From NCBI GenBank assembly GCA_018820745.1, contig JAHJNP010000115.1, positions 1-6,705 on the forward strand: 6,705 nt of DNA. Reading direction: 5' to 3'. Shown here piece by piece: positions 1 through 6,414 of this stretch; position 1 is the stretch's first letter, and every line of letters begins with the position of its first letter. The DNA comes from Gammaproteobacteria bacterium. Lineage in GTDB: Bacteria > Pseudomonadota > Gammaproteobacteria > Burkholderiales > Thiobacillaceae. A program made the translations under genes and the position numbers. A model generated the notes under the pieces. The model saw only the letters and a list, made by a program, of their open reading frames with translations. It made no database searches and was not told where the DNA came from.

Positions 1-74
1 ATCTGCCCGTGCGTTTCTGGATCATCAGCATGATGCTGGTGCTTATTGGCCTGTCGAGTCTGAAATTGAGATGA
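1..74 (+). CDS. mraY: MraY, C-terminal end (partial)
   Basis: The frame from base 3 to the TGA at 72-74 encodes 23 residues: a hydrophobic helix (RFWIISMMLVLIGLSSL) ending in KLR. This closely resembles the last transmembrane segment and C-terminus of proteobacterial MraY, phospho-MurNAc-pentapeptide translocase, which moves phospho-MurNAc-pentapeptide from UDP onto undecaprenyl phosphate to form lipid I at the inner membrane. The stop overlaps the murD ATG (ATGA, 71-74). An mraY-murD order is the standard dcw arrangement, which supports the call despite the short length. No catalytic residue lies in the visible part. Confidence 0.85.
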   Translation, partial: LPVRFWIISMMLVLIGLSSLKLR

Positions 75-1477
75 ACTACGACAGCCTGCAACTCTCCGGC
101 AAGAAGGTCCTGGTGCTCGGCCTCGGCGACACCGGCCTGTCGTGCGCGCGCTGGCTGGCCGCCCGTGGCGCGCTCGTGAGCGTGGCCGACACCCGCGCGA
201 CGCCGCCGCACGCGGCTCGGCTGGCCGAATGGCTGCCCGGGGTGCCGCTCTACACCGGTCCGTTCGACGACGCCGGCCTGCAGTCAGCCGAACTGCTGGT
301 GGTGAGCCCCGGCGTGCCGCTGACCGAGCCGGCGGTTGCCCGCGCCATCGCGGCGGGCATCGAGGCGGTGGGCGACGTCGAGCTGTTCGCCCGCGCCATT
401 CGTGCGCTCAACGAAAAGCGCGAGCATCCGATGCGGGTGCTCGCGATCACCGGCAGCAACGGCAAGAGCACCGTTACCGCGATGTGCGGCGACATGTGCC
501 GCGTGGCGGGACTGGCCACCTGCGTGGCCGGCAACATTGGCCTGCCGGTGCTGGATGCGCTGGCTGAAATTGAGCAGGGGGTCGAGCCCGCGCCGCAGGC
601 ATGGGTGCTGGAACTGTCCAGCTTCCAGCTCGAAACGACGTCCAGCCTCAACGCCGATGCCGCCACTGTGCTCAACCTGTCGGAAGACCACATGGACCGT
701 TATTCCGACATGGATGCTTACGCGGCAGCCAAGGCGCGGATTTTCAGCGGCGACGGCGTGCAGGTGCTGAACCGCGACGACGCGCGCAGCCTCGCCATGG
801 CCCTGCCCGGACGCCGCGTGGTCAGCTTCGGCCTCGACCGCAGCCCGAAGGATGAAAACTTCGGCCTGTGCGAGGACGAACTCTGCCTCGGCGGCGACAT
901 GCTGATGCCGCTATCCGCGCTGCCGGTGGCCGGGCTGCATAACGCGGCCAACGCGCTGGCGGCGCTGGCGCTGACCCGTGCGCTGGGTTTGCCGATGGAA
1001 GCGCTGCTGCGCGGGTTGCTGCATTTCAAGGGCCTGCCGCACCGGGTGGAGAAGATCGCCGAGATTGACGGCGTGACCTGGTACGACGATTCCAAAGGCA
1101 CCAATGTCGGCGCCACCGAAGCCGCGCTCTATGGCATGGGCAAGCGGAAGGCGGTGGTGATTCTGGGCGGCGATGGCAAGGGGCAGGACTTCAGTCCGCT
1201 CAAGGCCGCGGTCGAAGCCAACGCCCGCGCAGTGGTGCTGATCGGGCGCGATGCGCCGCTGATCGCCGCGGCCATCGCGGGGAGCGGGGTCGAAACCCTG
1301 CAGGCGGGCAGCCTGCAGGAAGCCGTCGAGGCGGCGCAGCGTCTGGCGTATCCCGGCGACGCCGTGCTGCTGTCGCCCGCCTGTGCCAGCTTCGACATGT
1401 TCCGCAACTACATCCATCGCGCCGAAGTGTTTGTCGACGCCGTCAACAAGCTGGCGGCAGAAAGGGCGGCAGGCTGA
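71..1477 (+). CDS. murD: UDP-N-acetylmuramoyl-L-alanine--D-glutamate ligase MurD
   Basis: This 468-residue cytoplasmic ligase adds D-Glu to UDP-MurNAc-L-Ala using ATP. The N-terminal UDP-binding domain starts with a glycine-rich [10 protein letters not shown] motif (about 15-24). The central ATPase domain has the P-loop GSNGKST at 128-134, LSEDHMDRY at 203-211 and a lysine at 221 (AAAK) that matches the carbamylated Lys198 of E. coli MurD. The Mur-ligase HNxxN motif is at 290-294. The C-terminal domain carries DDSKGTN (339-345) and [15 protein letters not shown] (433-447), matching the E. coli Lys319/Thr321 and Ser415/Phe422 regions. It is slightly longer than the E. coli enzyme (about 438 residues) and appears intact. 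The ATG at 71 overlaps the mraY stop and has only a weak upstream TTGAG, so coupling from mraY probably drives initiation. Confidence 0.98.
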   Translation: MNYDSLQLSGKKVLVLGLGDTGLSCARWLAARGALVSVADTRATPPHAARLAEWLPGVPLYTGPFDDAGLQSAELLVVSPGVPLTEPAVARAIAAGIEAVGDVELFARAIRALNEKREHPMRVLAITGSNGKSTVTAMCGDMCRVAGLATCVAGNIGLPVLDALAEIEQGVEPAPQAWVLELSSFQLETTSSLNADAATVLNLSEDHMDRYSDMDAYAAAKARIFSGDGVQVLNRDDARSLAMALPGRRVVSFGLDRSPKDENFGLCEDELCLGGDMLMPLSALPVAGLHNAANALAALALTRALGLPMEALLRGLLHFKGLPHRVEKIAEIDGVTWYDDSKGTNVGATEAALYGMGKRKAVVILGGDGKGQDFSPLKAAVEANARAVVLIGRDAPLIAAAIAGSGVETLQAGSLQEAVEAAQRLAYPGDAVLLSPACASFDMFRNYIHRAEVFVDAVNKLAAERAAG

Positions 1478-2634
1478 TGCTCTACACCGCGCGCGCGCCC
1501 AAACCCAGTGCCGAGCTCGATTTCGGTCTGCTGTGGCTGGCGCTCGGCCTGTTGGCGATTGGTCTGGTGATGGTGTATTCCGCCTCGCTCGCGATTGCCG
1601 AAGCGGCTAAATACACCGGGCACAACGGCGAATTCTATCTGCTGCGGCAGGGCCTGTTCATCACGCTTGGCGTCGGCGTCGGCGTGGGCGCCTTCCAGGT
1701 GCCGATGCGGGTGTGGCAGCAGGCTGCGCCCTACCTGTTTCTTGCCGGCCTGTTGTTGCTGGTGGTGGTGCTGATTCCCGGGATCGGGCGCGAAGTCAAC
1801 GGCAGCCGCCGCTGGATCCCGCTCGGCTTCGCCAACCTGCAGCCGTCCGAACTGATGAAGTTCCTCGCCGTGCTCTACGCCGCCGACTACACCACGCGCA
1901 AGGCCGCCTTCATGCACGACTTCAAGAAGGGGTTCCTGCCGATGGCTGCGGTGATGATGCTGGCGGGCACCTTGTTGCTGAGCGAGCCAGACTTTGGCGC
2001 CTTCGTGGTGATCGTCGCGATCGCCATGGGCATCCTGTTTCTGGGCGGACTCAACTGGAAGGTGTTCGCCGCCTTGATCGTGGTGCTGCTGATCGGGTTT
2101 GCGCTGCTGGTCCTCACCTCGGAGTACCGGATGCAGCGCATCCTCGGTTTCATGGATCCGTTCGCCGATCCCTACGGCAAAGGCTATCAGCTGTCGCACG
2201 CGCTGATCGCCTTCGGCCGCGGCGAATGGCTGGGCCAGGGGCTGGGCGGCAGCGTCGAAAAGCTGTTCTACCTGCCCGAGGCGCATACCGACTTCCTGCT
2301 CGCCGTCATCGCCGAGGAATTCGGCTTCATCGGCGTCGCGGTGGTGGTCGGGCTGTTCGCCTGGCTCATCGTCAAGGCCTTCCTGATCGGCCATCGCGCC
2401 GCCCAGCTGGAGCGCAACTTCTGTGCGCTGGTGGCGCAGGGCATCGGCATCTGGCTCGGCGTGCAGGCACTCATCAACATGGGGGTGAACGTCGGCCTGC
2501 TGCCGACCAAGGGGCTGACCCTGCCCTTTCTGTCGTTCGGCGGCAGCGGCATCGTCGCTAACTGCCTGGCGATTGCCGTGCTGCTGCGCATCGACTGGGA
2601 ACATCGGCAGATGATGCGGGGGAAGACGTTCTGA
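1477..2634 (+). CDS. ftsW: Septal peptidoglycan polymerase FtsW (SEDS family)
   Basis: This 385-residue polytopic inner-membrane protein belongs to the SEDS glycosyltransferases, which polymerise lipid II at the division septum with a partner class B PBP (FtsI). About ten hydrophobic segments are visible, for example near 16-36, 56-74, 83-101, 174-191, 196-214, 284-300 and 350-370. Family landmarks are [10 protein letters not shown] (108-117), LQPSELMK (121-128), the [17 protein letters not shown] stretch (267-283) with the putative catalytic Asp272 at the end of the large periplasmic loop, and the signature [17 protein letters not shown] (341-357). RodA is the main alternative, but the position between murD and murG fixes it as FtsW. 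The start overlaps the murD stop by one base (TGATG), with AAAGGG at 1461-1466 upstream. E. coli FtsW is 414 residues; the difference lies mostly in the cytoplasmic N-terminus. Confidence 0.97.
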   Translation: MLYTARAPKPSAELDFGLLWLALGLLAIGLVMVYSASLAIAEAAKYTGHNGEFYLLRQGLFITLGVGVGVGAFQVPMRVWQQAAPYLFLAGLLLLVVVLIPGIGREVNGSRRWIPLGFANLQPSELMKFLAVLYAADYTTRKAAFMHDFKKGFLPMAAVMMLAGTLLLSEPDFGAFVVIVAIAMGILFLGGLNWKVFAALIVVLLIGFALLVLTSEYRMQRILGFMDPFADPYGKGYQLSHALIAFGRGEWLGQGLGGSVEKLFYLPEAHTDFLLAVIAEEFGFIGVAVVVGLFAWLIVKAFLIGHRAAQLERNFCALVAQGIGIWLGVQALINMGVNVGLLPTKGLTLPFLSFGGSGIVANCLAIAVLLRIDWEHRQMMRGKTF

Positions 2635-3806
2635 TGGCTGCCGCGAACCGCACCCTCATGGTGATGGCCGGCGGCACCGGCGGCCACGTCTACCCGGCGC
2701 TCGCGGTAGCCGATGCGCTGCGTGGGCGGGGCTGGGACGTATTCTGGCTCGGCACCAAAAATGGCCTCGAGGCGCGCGTGGTGCCGGCCGCCGGGATCGA
2801 CATGGTGTGGGTGTCGATGGGCGGCGTGCGCGGCAAGGGCCTGCTGAAGAAACTGCTGCTGCCGGCGATGCTGCTGGTCGCCTTCGGCCAGAGCCTTCGC
2901 GCCATCATGCAGCGCAGGCCGGATGTCGTCCTGGGCATGGGTGGCTACACCGCCTTTCCCGGCGGCATGATGGCGAGCCTCTTGAACAGGCCGTTGGTCG
3001 TCCACGAACAGAACTCGGTCGGCGGGCTCACCAACCGCATGCTGGCCTGCCTGGCCGACCGCGTGCTGACCGCGTTCCCGCAGGCGTTCCGGGGCGAGAA
3101 GGACAAACCGATCCCGTGCCGCCGCGTGGCGACCGAATGGGTGGGCAATCCGGTACGCAGCGACATCGTCGCGCTGGCGAATGCACAGCGCGCGGACATG
3201 ACCGCCCTGCCGGCAGATGCGCGCGCCGCCCGTACGGGCCCGCTGCGCCTGCTGGTGGTGGGCGGCAGCCTCGGCGCGCAGGCGCTGAACGAACGGGTGC
3301 CGCAAGCCCTGGCATTGCTGCCGGCCGACCGGCGTCCGCAGGTGGTGCATCAGTCCGGCCGCCTGCACCTCGACGTCCTGCGCGCGAACTATGCGGCCGC
3401 CGGGGTCGAGGCCGAGGTGCGCGATTACATCGAAGACATGGCCGCCGCCTGGCGCGACTGCGACTTCGCCATCTGCCGCGCCGGCGCGATGACGGTGGCC
3501 GAACTGGCCTGCGCCGGGGTGCCGGCGGTGCTGGTGCCCTTCCCTTCCGCGGTCGACGACCACCAGACGGGCAATGCCGAATTCCTCGCTGACGCCGGCG
3601 CAGCGTGGCTGATCCAGCAAAAAGACCTGAGCGCGGAAAAGCTGGCGGCGCTGATCGGCGGACTCGACCGCGCCACGCTCGCCGCCATGTCGGACAAGGC
3701 GATGAAACTTGCCAGGCCCGATGCGACCCAACAGGTGGCAGACATTTGCGAGGCACTTGCCGAGGGGTCAGGGGTCAGGGGTCAGGGGGAAGGAAAGAAA
3801 GCATGA
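2634..3806 (+). CDS. murG: Lipid II synthase MurG (GlcNAc transferase)
   Basis: This 390-residue GT28-family enzyme transfers GlcNAc from UDP-GlcNAc to lipid I on the cytoplasmic face of the inner membrane. Motifs in order are GGTGGHVYP (13-21, with His18), GMGGYTAFPGG (101-111), HEQNSVGGLTN (124-134), GNPVRSD (171-177), the UDP-binding GGSLGAQALNE (210-220) and CRAGAMTVAEL (281-291), where Glu290 matches E. coli Glu269. It is about 35 residues longer than E. coli MurG. Part of this lies before GNPVR, and the last 13 residues form a Gly/Lys-rich tail ([13 protein letters not shown]) written by three tandem GGGGTCA heptamers, so the family-like fold seems to end near residue 377. Its start overlaps the ftsW stop (TGATG), with GGGGGAAG at 2618-2625 as the likely ribosome binding site. 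Confidence 0.97.
   Translation: MAAANRTLMVMAGGTGGHVYPALAVADALRGRGWDVFWLGTKNGLEARVVPAAGIDMVWVSMGGVRGKGLLKKLLLPAMLLVAFGQSLRAIMQRRPDVVLGMGGYTAFPGGMMASLLNRPLVVHEQNSVGGLTNRMLACLADRVLTAFPQAFRGEKDKPIPCRRVATEWVGNPVRSDIVALANAQRADMTALPADARAARTGPLRLLVVGGSLGAQALNERVPQALALLPADRRPQVVHQSGRLHLDVLRANYAAAGVEAEVRDYIEDMAAAWRDCDFAICRAGAMTVAELACAGVPAVLVPFPSAVDDHQTGNAEFLADAGAAWLIQQKDLSAEKLAALIGGLDRATLAAMSDKAMKLARPDATQQVADICEALAEGSGVRGQGEGKKA
3764..3789 (+). repeat. Tandem heptamer GGGGTCA x3 inside the murG 3' end
   Basis: Three perfect head-to-tail copies of GGGGTCA occupy 3764-3770, 3771-3777 and 3778-3784, followed by GGGGG. They are translated as the unusual MurG tail. Because the unit is 7 bases, gain or loss of one copy changes the murG reading frame. 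One extra copy would join murG to the frame of the following micro-ORF (stop at 3920-3922), and one fewer would end it at 3841-3843. The block is roughly complementary to the CCTCACN heptamers at 3811-3841, with about 12 of 16 positions pairing in the best register, so an imperfect hairpin around the murG stop is possible. Confidence 0.9.
3790..3794 (+). promoter_or_regulatory. Shine-Dalgarno AAGGA for the micro-ORF at 3803
   Basis: AAGGA lies 8 bases before the ATG at 3803-3805, a near-ideal spacing. It sits inside the last codons of murG. It may once have served the gene that directly followed murG, presumably murC, before repeats entered the junction; that history is inference. Confidence 0.5.
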
Positions 3807-3922
3807 GCAACCTCACTCCTTACGCTTCACCCCTCACGCCTGATGTCACTGGCGCGATCAGCGCTTGGGACGGTGCCCCTTGTGGACACCCCTCACGCCT
3901 CACCGCCCGGAGGGCGCCATGA
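3803..3922 (+). CDS. Micro-ORF 1, 39 codons, in the murG-murC junction
   Basis: The ATG at 3803 overlaps the murG stop (ATGA) and the frame ends at the TGA 3920-3922. The peptide begins [15 protein letters not shown] and is largely a translation of degenerate CCTCACG-type heptamers. I recognise no domain and see no hydrophobic segment, so a functional protein is unlikely. What supports translation is positional: a good AAGGA ribosome binding site, the overlap with the murG stop, and a stop that overlaps the ATG of the next micro-ORF (ATGA, 3919-3922). Its likely role, if any, is to carry ribosomes across the junction toward murC. It may equally be an accidental frame. Confidence 0.35.
   Translation: MSNLTPYASPLTPDVTGAISAWDGAPCGHPSRLTARRAP
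3811..3841 (+). repeat. Degenerate CCTCACN heptamers, block 1
   Basis: Four heptamers run in phase: CCTCACT (3811), CCTTACG (3818), CTTCACC (3825) and CCTCACG (3832), then CCT. The 14-base string CACCCCTCACGCCT at 3828-3841 recurs exactly at 3887-3900. On the opposite strand the unit reads TGAGGNG, close to the TCAGGGG unit in the murG tail, so the two arrays look like oppositely oriented members of one repeat type. Confidence 0.8.
3887..3904 (+). repeat. CCTCACN heptamers, block 2 (14-bp direct repeat)
   Basis: CACCCCTCACGCCT at 3887-3900 is an exact copy of 3828-3841, 59 bases downstream of it. Two in-phase heptamers, CCTCACG (3891) and CCTCACC (3898), are visible. The spacer between the two blocks (3842-3886) shows no recognisable feature. 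Confidence 0.8.
3909..3914 (+). promoter_or_regulatory. Shine-Dalgarno GGAGGG before the murC-start duplicate
   Basis: GGAGGG ends 4 bases before the ATG at 3919. It is the strongest ribosome binding site in the junction, yet it serves the truncated murC-like start rather than the full murC gene. Confidence 0.6.
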
Positions 3923-3956
3923 AGCACGCCGTCAAACACATCCACTTTGTCGGCAT

Positions 3957-4058
3957 GGTCGATCCGAGCAGGGAGCAGGGTTCCCGCTTGCGGGATGCGA
4001 CCGGTCGCGAGGATCGCCAGATGCCCACATTCGGCCCTTGCAAGGGAGACCTGGGTTG
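3957..4058 (+). repeat. Palindrome-rich insert between the two murC starts
   Basis: About 100 bases that match neither murG nor murC contain three short inverted repeats: CCCGC-TT-GCGGG (3983-3994), the perfect palindrome GCGACCGGTCGC (3997-4008) and the perfect palindrome CCCTTGCAAGGG (4035-4046). An outer pair CGATCC (3960-3965) and GGATCG (4011-4016) encloses the first two. This density resembles REP- or MITE-like dispersed elements, but I cannot show other genomic copies. No transposase is encoded. The right-hand palindrome contains the likely murC ribosome binding site. Confidence 0.55.
4042..4048 (+). promoter_or_regulatory. murC Shine-Dalgarno AAGGGAG within a palindrome
   Basis: AAGGGAG lies 10 bases before the murC ATG at 4059. 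Its first five bases form the right arm of CCCTTGCAAGGG (4035-4046), so the site could be hidden in a short hairpin and opened by ribosomes translating micro-ORF 2 through it. The stem is short (4-5 bp), so any effect may be modest. Confidence 0.5.
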
Positions 4059-5450
4059 ATGAAGCACGCCGTTAAACAGATCCATTTCGTCGGCATCGGC
4101 GGCGTCGGCATGAGCGGCATCGCCGAGGTGCTGCTGAACCTGGGCTACGCCGTGTCGGGGTCGGATCTGGCCGACAGCGCAGTGACGCGGCGGCTGGCCA
4201 GGCTGGGCGCGCGCATCCAGCGCGGCCACGCCGCTGAGAACATCGCCGGCGCCGACGCGATCGTCGTCTCGACCGCCGTGACCGATGACAACCCGGAAGT
4301 CGTCTGCGCGCGCGAGAACAAAATTCCCATCGTGCCGCGCGCACTGATGCTGGCCGAACTGATGCGGCTCAAGCAGGGCATCGCGGTTGCCGGCACCCAC
4401 GGCAAGACCACCACCACCAGCCTGGTCGCCAGCATCCTCGGCGAGGCGGGGATGGACCCGACCTACGTGATCGGCGGCAGGCTGACCGCCGCCGGCACCA
4501 ACGCAAAGCTGGGGCAGGGCGATTTCCTGGTGGCCGAGGCCGACGAATCCGATGCCTCGTTCCTCTATCTGACGCCGGTGATCGCGATCGTCACCAATAT
4601 CGACGCCGATCACATGGAGACCTACGGCCATGACTTCGAGCGCCTGAAACAGGCCTTCGTCGACTTCTGCCAGCGGCTTCCTTTCTACGGGATGGCGGTG
4701 CTGTGCATCGACGACCCGCACGTGCGCGAAATCCTGCCGGGCATCACCAAGCCGATCACCACCTACGGCTTCGACGAAGCGGCCCAGGTGCGCGGGCTGA
4801 ATCCGCGTTTCGAACACGGCCGGATGCATTTCGGCGTCAGGCGCGAAGGCATGGCCGATCTCGACGTGGTGCTGAACCATCCCGGCATGCACAACGTGCT
4901 GAACGCGCTGGCCGCCATCGCAGTGGCGACCGAAGTCGACGCCAGCGACGCCGCCATCGTCAAGGCGCTGGCCGAGTTCCACGGCGTCGGCCGGCGCTTC
5001 CAGCGCTATGGCGAAATCGCGGCGAAAAACGGCGGGCATTACTGCCTGATCGACGACTACGGCCACCACCCGGTGGAAATGGCGGCTACCCTGGCAGCGG
5101 CGCGCGGCGCCTTCCCTGGCCGCCGGCTGGTATTGGTGTTCCAGCCGCACCGCTACACCCGCACCCGCGACTGCTTCGAGGACTTCGTCAAAGTGCTGTC
5201 GGAGACCGACATGCTGGTGCTGACCGAGGTCTATCCGGCCGGCGAGGCGCCGATCGTGGCGGCCGATGGCCGCGCGCTCGCACGCGCCGTGCGGGTGGTG
5301 GGCAAGGTCGAGCCGGTGTTCGTTGAAAGCGTCGCCGATGTGCCCGCCACGGTGCACGATCTGGCGCAGGCGGACGACGTCGTGCTGGTGATGGGCGCCG
5401 GCAGCATCGGCCAGGTGGCGCCGGCCCTGGGAGACCCCCATGCGGCATGA
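4059..5450 (+). CDS. murC: UDP-N-acetylmuramate--L-alanine ligase MurC
   Basis: This 463-residue cytoplasmic ligase adds L-Ala to UDP-MurNAc with ATP, the first peptide-stem step. The N-terminal domain has the GIGGVGMSG loop (12-20). The ATPase domain has GTHGKTTTT (112-120), EADESDASF (160-168), [11 protein letters not shown] (180-190) and HNxxN at 278-282. The C-terminal domain has DDYGHHPVE (332-340) and FQPHRYTRT (361-369). Length and motif order suit the family (E. coli 491). I chose ATG 4059 because the protein then begins [15 protein letters not shown], as MurC proteins do. The frame stays open upstream to 3807, but that extension (for example from ATG 3843) translates repeats and looks unrelated to MurC. 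Upstream lies the diverged duplicate of its first codons, and its start overlaps that micro-ORF's stop. Confidence 0.97.
   Translation: MKHAVKQIHFVGIGGVGMSGIAEVLLNLGYAVSGSDLADSAVTRRLARLGARIQRGHAAENIAGADAIVVSTAVTDDNPEVVCARENKIPIVPRALMLAELMRLKQGIAVAGTHGKTTTTSLVASILGEAGMDPTYVIGGRLTAAGTNAKLGQGDFLVAEADESDASFLYLTPVIAIVTNIDADHMETYGHDFERLKQAFVDFCQRLPFYGMAVLCIDDPHVREILPGITKPITTYGFDEAAQVRGLNPRFEHGRMHFGVRREGMADLDVVLNHPGMHNVLNALAAIAVATEVDASDAAIVKALAEFHGVGRRFQRYGEIAAKNGGHYCLIDDYGHHPVEMAATLAAARGAFPGRRLVLVFQPHRYTRTRDCFEDFVKVLSETDMLVLTEVYPAGEAPIVAADGRALARAVRVVGKVEPVFVESVADVPATVHDLAQADDVVLVMGAGSIGQVAPALGDPHAA
5429..5433 (+). promoter_or_regulatory. murB Shine-Dalgarno GGGAG
   Basis: GGGAG sits 6 bases before ATG 5440 and favours this start over the later in-frame ATGs at 5458, 5467 and 5473. 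The site lies within the last codons of murC. Confidence 0.5.
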
Positions 5451-6414
5451 CTACCGGATGAGCGAGATGGATATGGGCGGCGGCGCGGCGCCGGTGCTGC
5501 GCGGACGCTTCCTCTACAACGAGCCGATGGGAAAGCACGTGTCGTGGCGCGCCGGTGGCGCCGCGCAGCGCGCCTACATCCCGGCCGACCTGGAAGACCT
5601 GGGCTGGCTGGTGCGTTCGGTGCCCGCGCACGAAGACATCCACGTGGTGGGGCTGGGCAGCAATCTGCTGGTGCGCGACGGCGGCGTGAAGGGGGTGGTG
5701 ATCCTGCTGCACGGCGTGCTGAAAAAACTGGCGATCGAGAGCCGCACCCACGGCCTGCCCCCTGCGCCGGCGGATATCGATACGGCCCTGGTGTATGCCC
5801 AGGCGGGGGTGGCCGCGCCCAAGCTGGCGCGCTTTGCCGCCAATCACGACCTGGTCGGCGGCGAGTTCTGGGCCGGCATTCCCGGCACCGTGGGCGGCGC
5901 GATTGCGATGAATGCCGGCTGCTTCGGCAGCGAAACTTGGGACAAGCTGGTTCAGGTGCATACGCTGGATCGCCAGGGTCAGCTGAACGAGCGCTTGCCG
6001 CACGAATACGTGACCGGCTACCGCCATGTCGCGTTGAAGCACGCACACGAAGAGTGGTTCATCGGCGGATGGTTCCGGCTGGCCCGCGGCGACGGCGCGG
6101 CTTCTCGCGAGACGATCAAGGACCTGCTGAAAAAGCGCATTGCCACGCAGCCGCTGAACCTGCCCAACGCCGGTTCGGTGTTCCGCAACCCGCCGGGCGA
6201 TTTCGCCGCGCGGCTGATCGAGTCCTGCGGCCTCAAGGGATTCCGCATCGGCGACGCGCAGGTGTCGGAGAAGCATGCCAACTTCATCGTCAATCGGGGG
6301 CATGCCACGGCGACCGACATCGAGCGCCTGATCGAACATATTGAAAACAGCGTGGAGGCACACACCAATGTGCGCCTGTTACGCGAAGTGCGGATTATTG
6401 GAGAGCGGCGGTGA
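5440..6414 (+). CDS. murB: UDP-N-acetylenolpyruvoylglucosamine reductase MurB
   Basis: This 324-residue cytoplasmic FAD enzyme reduces UDP-GlcNAc-enolpyruvate to UDP-MurNAc with NADPH. FAD-binding motifs are [12 protein letters not shown] (71-82) and [18 protein letters not shown] (146-163). The catalytic set is visible: Arg195 in GYRH (E. coli Arg159), Ser246 in AGSVFRNP (proton donor, E. coli Ser229) and Glu316 in REVRIIG (E. coli Glu325). The short link from AGSVFRNP to the C-terminal domain, the [12 protein letters not shown] motif (274-285) and the absence of the E. coli Tyr190 segment indicate a type II MurB. The start overlaps murC by 11 bases. The first 20 or so residues are not conserved-looking, so a start at ATG 5458 or later is possible. 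Confidence 0.96.
   Translation: MRHDYRMSEMDMGGGAAPVLRGRFLYNEPMGKHVSWRAGGAAQRAYIPADLEDLGWLVRSVPAHEDIHVVGLGSNLLVRDGGVKGVVILLHGVLKKLAIESRTHGLPPAPADIDTALVYAQAGVAAPKLARFAANHDLVGGEFWAGIPGTVGGAIAMNAGCFGSETWDKLVQVHTLDRQGQLNERLPHEYVTGYRHVALKHAHEEWFIGGWFRLARGDGAASRETIKDLLKKRIATQPLNLPNAGSVFRNPPGDFAARLIESCGLKGFRIGDAQVSEKHANFIVNRGHATATDIERLIEHIENSVEAHTNVRLLREVRIIGERR
6400..6403 (+). promoter_or_regulatory. ddl Shine-Dalgarno GGAG
   Basis: GGAG ends 7 bases before the GTG at 6411, a good spacing that supports this unusual start codon and the N-terminal extension it implies. Confidence 0.5.

Larger units (their letters stand above)
3919..4059 (+). pseudogene. Micro-ORF 2: duplicated 5' end of murC, 46 codons
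   Basis: The ATG at 3919 opens a 46-residue frame ending at TGA 4057-4059. Its first 12 residues, [12 protein letters not shown], match the true MurC N-terminus ([12 protein letters not shown]) with one H/Q change. At DNA level 32 of the first 36 bases agree with 4059-4094, and all four differences are third codon positions. The match stops just before the Gly-rich nucleotide-binding loop. The rest ([14 protein letters not shown] and onward to GDLG) is unrelated to MurC and crosses a palindrome-rich segment, so it cannot be a ligase. A strong GGAGGG site precedes it, its ATG overlaps the micro-ORF 1 stop (ATGA) and its stop overlaps the real murC ATG (TGATG). It is best read as a duplicated gene start kept as a translated leader. 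A purely relic status is equally possible. Confidence 0.7.

Noticed and set aside
1408..2604. Antisense frame (398 codons) opposite ftsW
   Set aside because: The Gln/His-rich sequence is the complement of codons for hydrophobic residues in ftsW, and it has no domain.
2268..3731. Long antisense frame (487 codons) opposite ftsW and murG
   Set aside because: It is a shadow of two well-supported genes, with low-complexity composition and no family motif.
3764..3904. CRISPR-like array
   Set aside because: The units are 7 bases and tandem or degenerate, with no 25-40 bp repeats, no unique spacers of regular length and no cas genes.
3983..4046. Rho-independent terminator between murG and murC
   Set aside because: The stems are short and none is followed by a run of T. 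Termination here would also cut off essential murC, murB and ddl.
3900..5441. Long antisense frame (513 codons) opposite murC
   Set aside because: It is exactly opposed to a clear murC, rich in His/Arg/Gln as expected of a GC-rich shadow frame, with no recognisable domain.
3843..5450. A longer 535-residue MurC beginning at ATG 3843
   Set aside because: The extra 72 residues translate heptamer repeats and the out-of-frame murC duplicate, and do not resemble MurC. The family N-terminus [15 protein letters not shown] begins at 4059.
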